Shown here piece after piece: positions 54,828-64,000 of a DNA stretch of 64,000 bases. The stretch's first letter is position 1; each line of letters opens with the position of its first letter. The notes beneath the pieces are model-generated. The model ran no database searches. It saw only the letters and a program-made list of their open reading frames with translations, and was not told the origin of the DNA. Position numbers and translations under genes: made by a program. Source of the stretch: CBDDCQ01 sp965226285 (GTDB lineage Bacteria; Bacteroidota; Bacteroidia; Flavobacteriales; Ichthyobacteriaceae); the NCBI GenBank assembly GCA_965226285.1, contig CBDDCQ010000005.1, forward strand, positions 248,001 through 312,000, in the 5' to 3' direction.

Positions 54828-55709
54828 TTAATTGTCATATCCATACTTTTTAAGCTGCTGTTTATTACTCCTCCAATTTTTATTGACCTTTACAAAGAGT
54901 TTTAAAAATATTTTTTTATTAAAAAATATTTCAAGGTCCTTTCTGGCTTGAGTACCCACTTTGTTTAAAGGTTTTCCTTGATGTCCTATAACAATACCTT
55001 TTTGTGATTCTCTTTCTACCATAATTTCAGAAAGTATTTTTATTTTACCTTCTTCTTCTATAAATTCCTGAGTAACAATTTCTACAGCATAAGGAATCTC
55101 TTTTTTATAGTTCAATAGTATCTTTTCTCGTATAATTTCATTTACAAAAAAACGCTCAGGTTTATCTGTAAGCGAATCTTTAGAGTAAAAAGGTTTTGAT
55201 ATTGGTAATAGACTTATAATCTTATTCATTGTTAAATCTATATTAAAACTTTTTAATGCTGATATAGGTAATACCTCAGCTTGTGGAAGTTGCTTAGCCC
55301 AAAAATCTACTTTTTCTTCTACCCATCTTTGGTCAGCGTTATCTACTTTATTGATTAAAACCAATAAAGGCTTTTTAGCATCTTTAATTTTTTTGTAAAA
55401 AATTTCATTTTCAGCTTCTTTTTGATAAATATCTACTACATATACTATAATGTCTGCATCTTGAAAAGAGGCTCTCACAAAATTCATCATAGATTCTTGC
55501 AAAGCATAATTGGGTTTCATCATACCTGGAGTATCTGAAAATACAATCTGATAATCAGACCCATTTACAATACCAAATATCCTATGTCTGGTCGTTTGAA
55601 CCTTTGAAGTAACGATAGATAACCTTTGTCCTGTTAGGGTATTCATTAAGGTCGATTTACCTACATTGGGATTTCCTATTATATTTACAAAACCTGCTTT
55701 ATGCTTCAT
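54828..55709 (-). CDS. era: GTPase Era
   Basis: 293 residues. GTPase motifs [25 protein letters not shown] and NKVD, followed by a KH domain with VERESQKGIVIGHQGKPLNK. It binds 16S rRNA during 30S maturation. First gene of a likely era-der transcript; ffh (159 bp after der) and folD may have their own promoter or be read through. Confidence 0.98.
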   Translation of the reverse strand: MKHKAGFVNIIGNPNVGKSTLMNTLTGQRLSIVTSKVQTTRHRIFGIVNGSDYQIVFSDTPGMMKPNYALQESMMNFVRASFQDADIIVYVVDIYQKEAENEIFYKKIKDAKKPLLVLINKVDNADQRWVEEKVDFWAKQLPQAEVLPISALKSFNIDLTMNKIISLLPISKPFYSKDSLTDKPERFFVNEIIREKILLNYKKEIPYAVEIVTQEFIEEEGKIKILSEIMVERESQKGIVIGHQGKPLNKVGTQARKDLEIFFNKKIFLKLFVKVNKNWRSNKQQLKKYGYDN

Positions 55710-55731
55710 TACCTACAAAATTTAGAGTTCA

Positions 55732-55739
55732 CAAAGATA
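55732..55739 (-). promoter_or_regulatory. Promoter core of era
   Basis: TATCTTTG on the minus strand, 22 bp before the era ATG, giving a short leader. Confidence 0.55.
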
Positions 55740-56105
55740 ATGAAATTTACTTCACTGTTTTTCAAAGAGGATTATTCTATTTATACCCAATATATCCTTC
55801 TTTCACACCTACCTTGACATATACTATCTCCTTTTATGTAACTCTTACAAGAAAAGGCGGCTTAGTAAATTTTTTACTATTAAAATCATAAATATCTAAT
55901 GTATATCCATTTTTACTAAATACTATAATCCACAAAACGAAATGTACATTTTTTACGGTAAAAATGTGTAAAAGTTCGTTCTAAATTTTTGTATATTTCG
56001 TGTTTGTGAATTATAGTTCACTTAGTAATTTTTAAGGTTTGGGAATTAAAAAGTATTGAAATCAAATAAAGATGCCCCTACTAAAATAATTGCTCTCTAT
56101 ACCTA

Positions 56106-56122
56106 TTTTTGAGACTCAAAAA
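56106..56122 (+). promoter_or_regulatory. Conserved palindrome (operator-like), copy 4
   Basis: TTTTTGAGACTCAAAAA, perfect 8-bp arms; 39 bp before the TAAATTTG at 56162. Confidence 0.6.
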
Positions 56123-56161
56123 AAAGTCAATTTTTTTGTTCATAAGTAAATAAATTGTTAT

Positions 56162-56169
56162 TAAATTTG
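56162..56169 (+). promoter_or_regulatory. Promoter core of BspA copy 4
   Basis: TAAATTTG, 80 bp before the ATG at 56250. Confidence 0.55.
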
Positions 56170-56249
56170 TATCCTGTTAAATTATTAACAAGAGAACAAG
56201 GGAACATCGTTAGTGATGTATATTTTATAATATAATTTATTTTCAAAAA

Positions 56250-59200
56250 ATGAATCTTAAAATCAAAAAATTTATGATACCTATCAAATATTTTGTTAGT
56301 ATCCTATTATTGATAGTATTGATTACATCAATGATTTATTGCAGTAAAGAAGAATCGAAACCCAATAATAAAAAATTTACCCCTGCCCCTGCTCCTTCTC
56401 TTACTTATGCGGAGCAAACTATTCGTTTTTCCAGTATTACAGGAGTCACCAAAACCTTGGCGGTTGCTAAGATACTGGCAGGAGTTAGAGGCTCAAAAGA
56501 GGGCTATACGATAAAGTCTATTACTTTGGTGAGTAGTAATACAACGGCTTCAGCAAAGGTTTCAGGCACTACCTTAACCTTTACCAAAATAGGGAACATC
56601 GTTTTTAATCTTGTTTTAAAACATGCGAGCAAAGAAGATGCTACGATTAAAAATTGTAAAATCATCATTAGTAAGGACGCAGCCGCTATTTTGACTTTTA
56701 ACAGGGTGTCTAAGGCTTTTGTCAGTGGAGGTAATTTTACCACATCGGAGATATTAGCGGGTGTAGCAGGAACGAAGTCGGGTTATACTCTCAAAGAGAT
56801 AAAAGCGTTAGCTCCGTCAGACGTTGCAAGCGTAACAGGCACGAAGCCTAATTTATCATTAACCATGACCAAGATAGGTAGTTTTACGGCTACCATTGTT
56901 TTAGAACATTCCACGAAAGGTGATGCTACCATTACAGGTGCGGAGTTTAAGATTAGTTCTTCTGCTGGAGAGCGTTTGACTTTTGGCAAACTTACGAAAG
57001 TTTATAGTAGTGGTGGTCGCTTTACCACAGCAGAGATTTTAGGAAGGGTAGGAGGTACAAAGGCTGGATATACTCTGAGAGAGATTAGTTCTTTAACCCC
57101 AATAGGTGTTGCAAGCGTAACAGGTACGAAACCGAATTTGTCTTTAAGCCATGCTAAGGCGGGTAATTTTACGGCTACTTTGGTTTTAGAGCATGCTACC
57201 AAAGGCGATTCAACGATAGATAACGCATCCTTTGAGATTACAAAGGCATCTGCTCCTAAGTTAACATGGATAAAACAAAGTAAGCCTTATGTTTCAAGTG
57301 GTGAGATAAGCAATGCAGAATTATTAGCGGGTTTGAATGGTACTACTGCTGCCAAAACAGGCTATACCATTAAATCAGTAATCATCAGTAGTGCAAACGG
57401 TACAGGTGCAAGGGTTTCAGGTAGTGGTACTGCAGCTAAGATCGTTGGTTATACTAAAGTGGGCATCTTGACCTTGACGCTTGTATTTCAGCACCCCGCC
57501 AAAGTGGATGTTACCCTTACGGGCAAGAAGTTTGAGATTACGAAGGCATCTGCCTCTGGTTTAACATGGACAAAACAAAGTAAGCCTTATGTTTCAGGGG
57601 GTGAGATAAGCAATGGAGAATTATTAGCGGGTCTTACGGGTAGTAGTGCTGCCAAAACAGGCTATACCATTAAATCAGTAATCATCAGTAGTGCAAACGG
57701 CACAGGTGCAAGGGTTTCAGGCAGGGGTACTTCAGCTAAGATCGTTGGTTATACCAAGGTGGGCATCTTGACCTTGACGCTTGTATTTGAACACCCCGCC
57801 AAAGTGGATGTTACTCTTACAGGCAAGAAGTTTGAGATTACAAAGGCATCTGCCCCTATTTTAACATGGATAAAACAAAGTAAGCCTTATGGTTTAGGTG
57901 GTGAGATAAGCAATGCAGAATTATTAGCGGGTCTGAATGGTACCAGTGCTGCCAAAACAGGCTACACCATTAAATCGGTAATCATTACGAAGACAAACGG
58001 TACAGGTGCAAGGGTTTCAGGCAGGGGTACTTCAGCTAAGATCGTTGGTTATACCAAAGCGGGCACTTTGACCTTGACGCTTGTATTTGAACACTCTGCC
58101 AAAGTGGATGTTACCCTTACAGGCAAAGAGTTTGAGATTACGAAGAGCAGAGCAGAAAGTTTAACTTGGCGCAAGCAAACGAAGGTTTACAGCAGTAGCG
58201 GAGAAATTACCAATGCGCAACTGTTAGCAGGGGTACAGGGCAGTAAAACAGGTTACACCATTAAAACCGTTAACATTACTAATCATGGCGGTATGACCAG
58301 TGCACGTGTTGCAGGGAGCGGCAGGGCTGCAAAAATTACGAGTTATACCAAAGTAGGTACGTTTACGCTTACGATTGTTTTACAACATCATACTAAAGAA
58401 GATGCTATTATTAGAAACGCACAGTTTGAGATTACCAAAGCGAATGCAGAAAGTCTAAGTTGGACCAAGCAACAGAAGCACTTTAGCAGTGGTGGCGAAA
58501 TTACCAATACTGAGTTATTACGAGGCGTTACAGGTAGTGGTAAGAATGGATACACGATTAAAACCGTTACCATTACGAATAAAAACGGTACAAGTGCGAC
58601 TGTTTCAGGGAGCGGCAGAGCTGCTAAAATTACGAGTTATAACAAGGTTGGTACGCTTACGCTCACTCTTGTGTTAGCACACGATACCAAAAAGGATGTG
58701 ACCCTTACAGGTGCAAAGTTTGAGATTTATAAGATTTTTGATATAACAAGTAGTGGCGTAGTAACACTTAAATCAAGTGTTGATAAAAAGAGTTTAACAG
58801 CAGTAATTATTCCTAATATGATCGATGGTACCAACGTAACCAGTATTGGAAATAAGACATTTAAATATTGTACTTCACTTACCAGTATTACGATTCCTAA
58901 TTCCGTAACCAGTATTGGAAATCAGGCATTTAATGATTGTACTTCACTTACCAGTATTACGATTCCTAATTCCGTAACCAGTATTGGAATTGGGGCATTT
59001 CAGTATTGTAGTTCACTTACCAGTATTACGATTCCTAATTCCGTAACCAGTATTGGAATGTTGGCATTTCAGTATTGTAGTTCACTTACCAGTATTACGA
59101 TTCCTAATTCCGTAACCAGTATTGGACAGGGGGCATTTTCTTATTGTAGCAAACTTACCAGTATTACACTTTCTAATAAGTTAACCAGTATTTCAAGTGA

Positions 59201-59519
59201 AACATTTAGAGCTTGTACTTCACTTACCAGTGTTACGATTTCTAATAAGGTAACCAGTATTAGAAATCAGGCATTTCAGTATTGTAGTTCACTTACCAGT
59301 ATTACGATGGGTAATTCCGTAACCAGTATTGGAAAGTGGATATTTAAAGATTGTAGCTCCCTTACTACCATCAAACTGCCTACTTCCATAACCACTATTA
59401 GAGTTGAGCCATTTACAGGTTGTAGCAAGCTCACTACCATACAGGTACCTAATGCTAAGGTGACTGATTGGCAAGCGAACCTAAAAATAGGTAATAGTGC
59501 ATCAGTGGTGGGGTATTAA
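56250..59519 (+). CDS. BspA-like multi-module surface lipoprotein, copy 4 (intact)
   Basis: 1089 residues. The signal segment is IKYFVSILLLIVLITSMIYC; the ATG at 56274 would give a more usual signal length than 56250. It lacks the DUF5018-like domain of the other copies and goes straight to eight modules: three older types (LTYAEQTIRF, LTFNRVSKAFVSGG, LTFGKLTKVYSSGG) and five WxKQxKxY modules of about 98-101 residues, three of them nearly identical (LTWxKQSKPYVSGGEISN). Ten BspA-type leucine-rich repeats of 23 residues follow (SVTSIGNQAFNDCTSLTSIT), ending GNSASVVGY as in copy 3. It is the only copy on the plus strand, 20 kb from the others. Probably an adhesin-like surface protein; function unproven. 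Confidence 0.88.
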   Translation: MNLKIKKFMIPIKYFVSILLLIVLITSMIYCSKEESKPNNKKFTPAPAPSLTYAEQTIRFSSITGVTKTLAVAKILAGVRGSKEGYTIKSITLVSSNTTASAKVSGTTLTFTKIGNIVFNLVLKHASKEDATIKNCKIIISKDAAAILTFNRVSKAFVSGGNFTTSEILAGVAGTKSGYTLKEIKALAPSDVASVTGTKPNLSLTMTKIGSFTATIVLEHSTKGDATITGAEFKISSSAGERLTFGKLTKVYSSGGRFTTAEILGRVGGTKAGYTLREISSLTPIGVASVTGTKPNLSLSHAKAGNFTATLVLEHATKGDSTIDNASFEITKASAPKLTWIKQSKPYVSSGEISNAELLAGLNGTTAAKTGYTIKSVIISSANGTGARVSGSGTAAKIVGYTKVGILTLTLVFQHPAKVDVTLTGKKFEITKASASGLTWTKQSKPYVSGGEISNGELLAGLTGSSAAKTGYTIKSVIISSANGTGARVSGRGTSAKIVGYTKVGILTLTLVFEHPAKVDVTLTGKKFEITKASAPILTWIKQSKPYGLGGEISNAELLAGLNGTSAAKTGYTIKSVIITKTNGTGARVSGRGTSAKIVGYTKAGTLTLTLVFEHSAKVDVTLTGKEFEITKSRAESLTWRKQTKVYSSSGEITNAQLLAGVQGSKTGYTIKTVNITNHGGMTSARVAGSGRAAKITSYTKVGTFTLTIVLQHHTKEDAIIRNAQFEITKANAESLSWTKQQKHFSSGGEITNTELLRGVTGSGKNGYTIKTVTITNKNGTSATVSGSGRAAKITSYNKVGTLTLTLVLAHDTKKDVTLTGAKFEIYKIFDITSSGVVTLKSSVDKKSLTAVIIPNMIDGTNVTSIGNKTFKYCTSLTSITIPNSVTSIGNQAFNDCTSLTSITIPNSVTSIGIGAFQYCSSLTSITIPNSVTSIGMLAFQYCSSLTSITIPNSVTSIGQGAFSYCSKLTSITLSNKLTSISSETFRACTSLTSVTISNKVTSIRNQAFQYCSSLTSITMGNSVTSIGKWIFKDCSSLTTIKLPTSITTIRVEPFTGCSKLTTIQVPNAKVTDWQANLKIGNSASVVGY
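58840..59440 (+). repeat. 69-bp tandem repeats encoding leucine-rich repeats
   Basis: About nine head-to-tail 69-bp units built on ACTTCACTTACCAGTATTAC followed by GATTCCTAATTCCGTAACC. Several neighbours differ by only a few bases, so slippage or unequal exchange is likely. Similar arrays lie in copies 1-3 (27230-27620, 29830-30420, 32800-33220). Confidence 0.85.
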
Positions 59520-59544
59520 GGTAAAATAATTATTTATGGTGAGG

Positions 59545-59578
59545 GTAGGGACAAGTCGCGACTTGTCCCTACTTTTTT
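59545..59578 (+). terminator. Rho-independent terminator after BspA copy 4
   Basis: A perfect 28-bp palindrome (GTAGGGACAAGTCG and CGACTTGTCCCTAC) followed by TTTTTTG, 25 bp after the stop. The sequence tagggacttg near 29500 and 32560 looks like half of the same element. Confidence 0.75.
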
Positions 59579-59587
59579 GTGTATTTA

Positions 59588-59800
59588 ATCCCCCTTTTTT
59601 AAAGGGGGATTTTACATCCCTTTTTTAACTCCTAAGGGACACAAAGAGGATTTTCCCCCTTTTTAAAGGGGGTTAAAAGGGGCACTAAGAGGGTGTTCAA
59701 GACCACCCCCAGCCCCTCCTTATCAGGAGGGGAGCTAATAGCGTGTGTATTCCCCCTTTTTAAAGGGGGACTAAGAGGGGTCCCCTTTAAAAAAGGGGAT
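59588..59800. repeat. REP-like GC-rich palindrome cluster 3
   Basis: At least five palindromes within 210 bp: ATCCCCCTTTTTTAAAGGGG (59588), TCCCCCTTTTTAAAGGGGG (59654), CCCCTCCTTATCAGGAGGGG (59713), TCCCCCTTTTTAAAGGGGGA (59751) and TCCCCTTTAAAAAAGGGGA (59781). They stand out sharply in AT-rich DNA and recur only beside BspA-like genes in this window. Confidence 0.75.
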
Positions 59801-59941
59801 TTTACCACATGGACAATAGCACAAACACACTGTACTTTTCCGTATTGTAGTAACTGTCTTTGTGGTATTTAACATATAAACTTTATATCTAATTCGGATT
59901 AAATTAGCCATAATTTAGTGAAAGAAATTCTATATTTTTTG

Positions 59942-59949
59942 TACTTTCG
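59942..59949 (+). promoter_or_regulatory. Promoter core of glyS
   Basis: TACTTTCG, one mismatch to TAnnTTTG, 43 bp before the ATG. Confidence 0.45.
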
Positions 59950-59992
59950 CAGTTCTATTTTTTTAACGAAAAGATAAATTTAAATATCATAA

Positions 59993-61540
59993 ATGAAACA
60001 AATAGAAGATAGTTTTAAAAAAATAATATCTCATGCTAAAGAGTACGGATTTATATTTCCATCGAGCGAGATATACGATGGGTTAAGTGCAGTATATGAC
60101 TATGGACAAAACGGTGTAGAACTCAAAGAGAACATAAAGGAATACTGGTGGAAATCTATGGTTCAAATGCACGGAAATATAATGGGTATAGATGCCGCTA
60201 TACTTATGGAGCCTATCACGTGGAAAGCATCGGGACATATAGATGCCTTTAACGACCCTCTTATAGATAATAAAGACTCTAAAAAAAGGTATAGAGCTGA
60301 TTTGCTCGTAGAAGATTATATAGAAAAAATAGAGCAAAAAATACAAAAAGAAATTACAAAAGCCAAAAAGCGTTTTGGGGAGGATTTTAATGAGCAAGAA
60401 TTTATAACTACTAATAAAAGAGTATTAGAATATAAAACGAAACAAAAACAGATCACTCAGAGGATGTCGAATTCTCTTACCCAAAATGATTTAGAGGATG
60501 TAAAATTACTTATAGAAGAATTGGATATTGCTTGTCCTGTATCAGGCTCTAAAAACTGGACGCAGGTAAGGCAATTTAATTTGATGTTTCGTACTCAACT
60601 GGGCTCTGTAGCACAAGGTACTACAGATTTGTATCTACGCCCTGAAACAGCTCAAGGTATATTTGTAAATTTTGCCAATGTACAAAAGACTGGTAGAATG
60701 AAAATACCTTTTGGCATCGCTCAAATAGGAAAGGCTTTTCGAAATGAAATTGTAGCAAGGCAGTTTATATTTAGAATGCGTGAGTTTGAACAGATGGAAA
60801 TGCAATTTTTTGTAAGACCAGGGCAAGAGATGAAGTGGTACGAATATTGGAAAGAATACCGTTTAAATTGGCATTTATCTCTCGGAATAAATAAGAAACA
60901 ATACCGTTATCATAACCATGATAAATTGGCTCACTATGCAAATGCCGCAGTAGATATTGAGTACAATTTCCCATTTGGTTTTAAGGAATTGGAGGGCATA
61001 CACTCTCGTAGAGATTTTGATTTGAAAGCTCATGAACAATACTCTGGTAAAAAATTACAGATATTTGATGCAGAGCTCAACCGAAGTTACACCCCCTATG
61101 TAGTAGAAACTTCTATAGGATTAGATAGAATGTTCCTTGCGGTAATGTCTTGGGCACTTCAAGAGGAACAGTTACACGATGGATCATATAGAGTGGTTTT
61201 AAAGTTACCTAAAACCTTAGCCCCCATCAAAGCAGCTATTATGCCACTGGTAAAAAAAGATGGATTGCCTGAAAAAGCAAGAGGAATTATGGAACAGTTA
61301 AAATTTGACTTTAATGTAGTATATGATGAAAAAGATTCTATAGGCAAAAGATACCGAAGACAAGATGCATTAGGTACGCCATTATGCATTACGGTGGATT
61401 ATGATACACTACAAGATAATTACGTAACGGCAAGGTTTAGAGATTCTATGAAACAGTCTAGAATTCCAATTCATAAACTCAATGATATCATCAATATAGA
61501 AACAAATATGAAAAGTTTTTTGAAAAAACTAAAATTATGA
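59993..61540 (+). CDS. glyS: Glycyl-tRNA synthetase (single-chain, class II)
   Basis: 515 residues, the usual Bacteroidota length. Motifs: HAKEYGFIFPSSEIYDGLSA, VYDYGQNGVELKENIKEYWW, YLRPETAQGIFVNF, IGKAFRNEIVARQFIFRMRE (motif 2), and YVVETSIGLDRMFLAVM (motif 3), with a C-terminal anticodon-binding domain (RRQDALGTPLCITVDYDTLQ). It charges tRNA-Gly. 55 bp before the second M1 peptidase; the two may share a transcript. Confidence 0.97.
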   Translation: MKQIEDSFKKIISHAKEYGFIFPSSEIYDGLSAVYDYGQNGVELKENIKEYWWKSMVQMHGNIMGIDAAILMEPITWKASGHIDAFNDPLIDNKDSKKRYRADLLVEDYIEKIEQKIQKEITKAKKRFGEDFNEQEFITTNKRVLEYKTKQKQITQRMSNSLTQNDLEDVKLLIEELDIACPVSGSKNWTQVRQFNLMFRTQLGSVAQGTTDLYLRPETAQGIFVNFANVQKTGRMKIPFGIAQIGKAFRNEIVARQFIFRMREFEQMEMQFFVRPGQEMKWYEYWKEYRLNWHLSLGINKKQYRYHNHDKLAHYANAAVDIEYNFPFGFKELEGIHSRRDFDLKAHEQYSGKKLQIFDAELNRSYTPYVVETSIGLDRMFLAVMSWALQEEQLHDGSYRVVLKLPKTLAPIKAAIMPLVKKDGLPEKARGIMEQLKFDFNVVYDEKDSIGKRYRRQDALGTPLCITVDYDTLQDNYVTARFRDSMKQSRIPIHKLNDIINIETNMKSFLKKLKL

Positions 61541-61595
61541 ATACATTTGCTGGCTGAAAATAAAAAATAATTTTAAATCTTTAATAAAAAAAACT

Positions 61596-63905
61596 ATGCA
61601 TAAAAATATTTTTTTAATGTTTTTTGCTTTTTGTTTAGTAGGTAATACCTACGCTCAAAAAGATGGGCACTATGATAATAATAAGTTTAAACAGTTGGAA
61701 CATAAGTTTCCTACTCCTAATATGTATCGTAATGCCGCAGGGGCTCCAGGGAGCAAATATTATCAACAAAGAGCTGATTATCAGATGGATATTGAACTCG
61801 ATGATAAGAATGAAAAATTATATGGTAAGCAAACAGTTACTTACTATAACAATTCTCCAGATAATTTAGAATATCTTTGGGTACAATTAGACCAAAATGT
61901 AAGGTCTAAAAAGAATTCACTATCTGACAAAATAAAAACTACAAGTATTAGTAAATATATGTCTCCTTGGCACTATGGTAGAAACTATGCAGAAAAGTTT
62001 GATGGAGGATTTAATATTGACTATGTGACCCAAAAAAATGGTAGATCTTTAAAATATACTATTGTAAATACAATGATGAGAATAGATTTACCAGAGCCAT
62101 TAGAGCCTGGTGATAAATTCAGCTTTAAAATAAAATGGTGGTATAATATTAACAATTATATCAAATACGGTGGACGTTCTGGTTTTGAGCCTTTCTATGA
62201 AAATGGACAAAAAAATAATCTGTATGTGATAGCTCAATTTTTTCCTCGTATGGCGGTATATAACGATGTGGAAGGATGGCAAAATTTACAGTTTTTTGGT
62301 CGTTCGGAATTTGCTTTGGTATTTGGGAACTACGATGTAAATATTACCGTACCTGCTGATCATATTGTAGGAGCTACAGGTAAACTTCAAAATGAAAGTG
62401 AAGTACTCACCTCTACAGAGCGTAAACGTTTAAAACAAGCTAAGAAATCTTTTGATAAACCTGTAATTATAGTTACTCAAGAGGAGGCAAAAGAGAAAGA
62501 AAATAAATTTTCTGATAAGAAAAAAACTTGGGAGTTTTCTGCTAAAAATGTAAGAGATTTTGGATTCTCCACTTCTAGAAAATTCATTTGGGATGCTATG
62601 GCTGTAAAAATAGGCAGAAAGAGTGTTATGGCAATGTCGTTATACCCCAAAGAAGGAAACCCATTGTGGGAGCAACTCTCTACTCGTGCTGTAGCTCACA
62701 CCCTTAAAGTATATTCTAAATATACTTTTGATTATCCTTATCATAAAGCCATATCAGTACATGCAAGAAGTCAAGGTATGGAGTATCCTATGATTTGCTG
62801 GAATTATGGACGTCCTGAAAAAGATGGTACTTATAGTGAAAGGACTAAATATGGAATGCTCGGGGTAATTATTCACGAAATAGGACACAATTTCTTTCCT
62901 ATGATTGTAAATTCAGATGAGAGAAAATGGGGATGGATGGATGAAGGGTTAAATACATTTTTACAATCTGTAACGGAGAGCGAGTGGAGTGATCATTTTC
63001 CAACTAGAAGAGGTCCGGCTAGTAAAATAATTCCTTATATGAAAGGAGACCAAAGCAATCTTACTCCTATTATGACGCATTCTGATAATGTAAGACAATA
63101 CGGACCAAACTGTTATTCTAAACCTGCTACGGCACTCACTATACTTAGAGAGACTATTTTAGGTAGAGAGTTATTTGACTATGCCTTTAAAAAGTATGCT
63201 CAAAGATGGAAGTTTAAACATCCCACCCCTTATGATTTTTTTAGAACGATGGAAGATGCCAGTGGAGTTGATTTGGACTGGTTTTGGAGAGGTTGGTTCT
63301 ACACTACTAATTATTGTGATATATCCCTTGAAAAAATTACACAATTTAATGTAAATACTCAAAATCCTAAAATAGAAAAAGCATGGAAAAAGAAGCAGAA
63401 TAAAAAAGAGAGAAACAAAGTAAGAATGAATAACAAAAAATATGGTATTGTTCACTATCTTAAACAAGACTCTGCTGCTATTGATTTTTATGATAAATAC
63501 GATCGTTACGCAGTTACCGATTTAGATAAGAGAGAGTATCAACATATTTTAAATTCTGTAAGTGAAGATGTAAAAAAGACTTTTGAAGATAAAAGATATT
63601 TCTATGAACTTCAATTTGGTAAACCAGGAGGATTAGTAATGCCTATTATATTAGAGTTTACTTTTGAAGATGGTACTACAAAAAGAGAAACACTGCACGC
63701 AAAAATATGGAGATTCAATGATACAAAAGTAACTAAAGTGTTTACTTTTGATAAAAAGTTAAAGGCTGTAACCATAGATCCTGATTTAGAGACAGCAGAT
63801 GTAGATACTTCTAATAACCATTGGCCTGCTAGAGTAGTCGAATCTAGATTCGATACCTTTAGAAAAAAGAGAAGTGGAATGAATCCTATGCAGAGAAGCC
63901 AATAG
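61596..63905 (+). CDS. M1-family metallopeptidase (secreted, large form)
   Basis: 769 residues with a signal peptide (MHKNIFLMFFAFCLVGNTYA). Zinc site HEIGHNFFPMIV at about residue 427 with the downstream Glu in WGWMDEGLNTFLQ; GMEYPMICWN is the substrate-pocket motif. The N-terminal beta domain has DDKNEKLYGKQTVTYYNNSP. A basic insertion (KKKQNKKERNKVRMNNKK) lies about residue 595-615. It shares its architecture with the 621-residue enzyme at 47549. Periplasmic or extracellular peptide breakdown is likely. A terminator follows. Confidence 0.92.
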   Translation: MHKNIFLMFFAFCLVGNTYAQKDGHYDNNKFKQLEHKFPTPNMYRNAAGAPGSKYYQQRADYQMDIELDDKNEKLYGKQTVTYYNNSPDNLEYLWVQLDQNVRSKKNSLSDKIKTTSISKYMSPWHYGRNYAEKFDGGFNIDYVTQKNGRSLKYTIVNTMMRIDLPEPLEPGDKFSFKIKWWYNINNYIKYGGRSGFEPFYENGQKNNLYVIAQFFPRMAVYNDVEGWQNLQFFGRSEFALVFGNYDVNITVPADHIVGATGKLQNESEVLTSTERKRLKQAKKSFDKPVIIVTQEEAKEKENKFSDKKKTWEFSAKNVRDFGFSTSRKFIWDAMAVKIGRKSVMAMSLYPKEGNPLWEQLSTRAVAHTLKVYSKYTFDYPYHKAISVHARSQGMEYPMICWNYGRPEKDGTYSERTKYGMLGVIIHEIGHNFFPMIVNSDERKWGWMDEGLNTFLQSVTESEWSDHFPTRRGPASKIIPYMKGDQSNLTPIMTHSDNVRQYGPNCYSKPATALTILRETILGRELFDYAFKKYAQRWKFKHPTPYDFFRTMEDASGVDLDWFWRGWFYTTNYCDISLEKITQFNVNTQNPKIEKAWKKKQNKKERNKVRMNNKKYGIVHYLKQDSAAIDFYDKYDRYAVTDLDKREYQHILNSVSEDVKKTFEDKRYFYELQFGKPGGLVMPIILEFTFEDGTTKRETLHAKIWRFNDTKVTKVFTFDKKLKAVTIDPDLETADVDTSNNHWPARVVESRFDTFRKKRSGMNPMQRSQ

Positions 63906-63927
63906 AATTAAATCGTTAGTATTTATA

Positions 63928-63960
63928 AAAAAAAACTGCTTAAATTTTAAGCGGTTTTTT
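63928..63960 (+). terminator. Rho-independent terminator after the M1 peptidase
   Basis: ACTGCTTAAA and TTTTAAGCGGT pair with one mismatch and are flanked by A- and T-runs (GGTTTTTT), 22 bp after the stop. Nothing was recognised in the last 40 bases of the window. Confidence 0.75.
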
Positions 63961-64000
63961 ATTTAAATAGTTAAACTTTTTACTAATTAATTATGCTTGC

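Larger units (their letters stand above)
55710..56249. other. Intergenic region upstream of era and of BspA copy 4
   Basis: 540 bp without a gene. From the left: era promoter; AT-rich sequence with nothing seen (about 55745-55930); a 20-bp sequence shared with 36215-36234; a block from about 56070 to 56122 homologous to the upstream regions of the other BspA genes (GATGCCCCTACTAAAATAAT); the conserved palindrome; and a TAAATTTG core. Confidence 0.55.
59520..59992. other. Intergenic region after BspA copy 4
   Basis: 473 bp without a gene: a strong terminator (59545-59578), a dense cluster of GC-rich palindromes (59588-59800), a stretch where nothing was seen (about 59805-59930), and the glyS promoter. 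Confidence 0.6.

Noticed and set aside
58840..59440. 69-bp tandem repeats as a CRISPR or minisatellite
   Set aside because: The repeats stay in frame and encode 23-residue BspA-type leucine-rich repeats.

Overview
The window is AT-rich chromosomal DNA from a member of the Bacteroidota, most likely the order Flavobacteriales. The evidence is the Bacteroidota-type promoter core (TAnnTTTG, sometimes with an upstream TTG) in front of many genes, the Bacteroidota-type omega subunit in the cluster bamD-rpoZ-coaBC, DUF3127 and HU-CCDC81/SPOR proteins, many lipoproteins with acidic residues after the Cys, and BspA-like leucine-rich repeat surface proteins. Numerous gene relics and IS ends suggest a host-adapted genome in decay. 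An Ichthyobacterium-like fish pathogen is one possibility, but that is inference from general resemblance only.

Layout. 1-6717 (minus): an operon of an unknown lipoprotein, a secreted lipase-like hydrolase and a tandem array of four near-identical beta-propeller lipoproteins, the last cut by the window edge. 6916-12187 (minus): amidohydrolase lipoprotein, CAP-domain protein, bamD-rpoZ-coaBC and an SRPBCC protein. 12188-15434: an accessory patch of IS30-like ends, an esterase lipoprotein, the tail of a type I restriction-modification hsdM gene and an intact DUF1016/YhcG-type nuclease. 15450-22350 (plus): two paralogous lipoproteins, an AddB-like nuclease/helicase subunit, small ORFs and a kexin-like S8 protease lipoprotein. 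22849-27079: acetyltransferase, greA, HIT protein and uvrA. 27095-36033 (minus): three BspA-like multi-module lipoproteins, two of them frameshifted; a fourth, intact, lies at 56250-59519 (plus). 36239-46254: GH125 mannosidase, an nhaD relic, a phosphopantetheinyl transferase, ahcY, superoxide dismutase, an HU/SPOR protein, an MsbA-like ABC transporter, DUF3127, and the front half of an F-ATPase operon (atpB, atpE, atpF) that ends at an IS30 relic. 46390-47441: a YhdJ-like DNA methyltransferase with a fragment that may be its restriction enzyme. 47549-55709: M1 peptidase, DUF1573 protein, and a minus-strand run era-der-ffh-folD-SPOR-barrel. 59993-63905: glycyl-tRNA synthetase and a second M1 peptidase.

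The most interesting parts are: (a) the lipase plus mosaic propeller-lipoprotein array, whose spacers carry relics of the lipase gene's 3' end and whose layout resembles effector/immunity loci; (b) the BspA-like family built from about 98-residue modules, each gene preceded by the same 17-bp palindrome (TTTTTGAG-N-CTCAAAAA) at an almost fixed distance from a promoter core; (c) IS30-derived mini-elements, one of which seems to supply the -33 half of a promoter; (d) the break in the F-ATPase operon; and (e) several decayed loci (hsdM, nhaD, a restriction enzyme, a dipeptidase, a permease).
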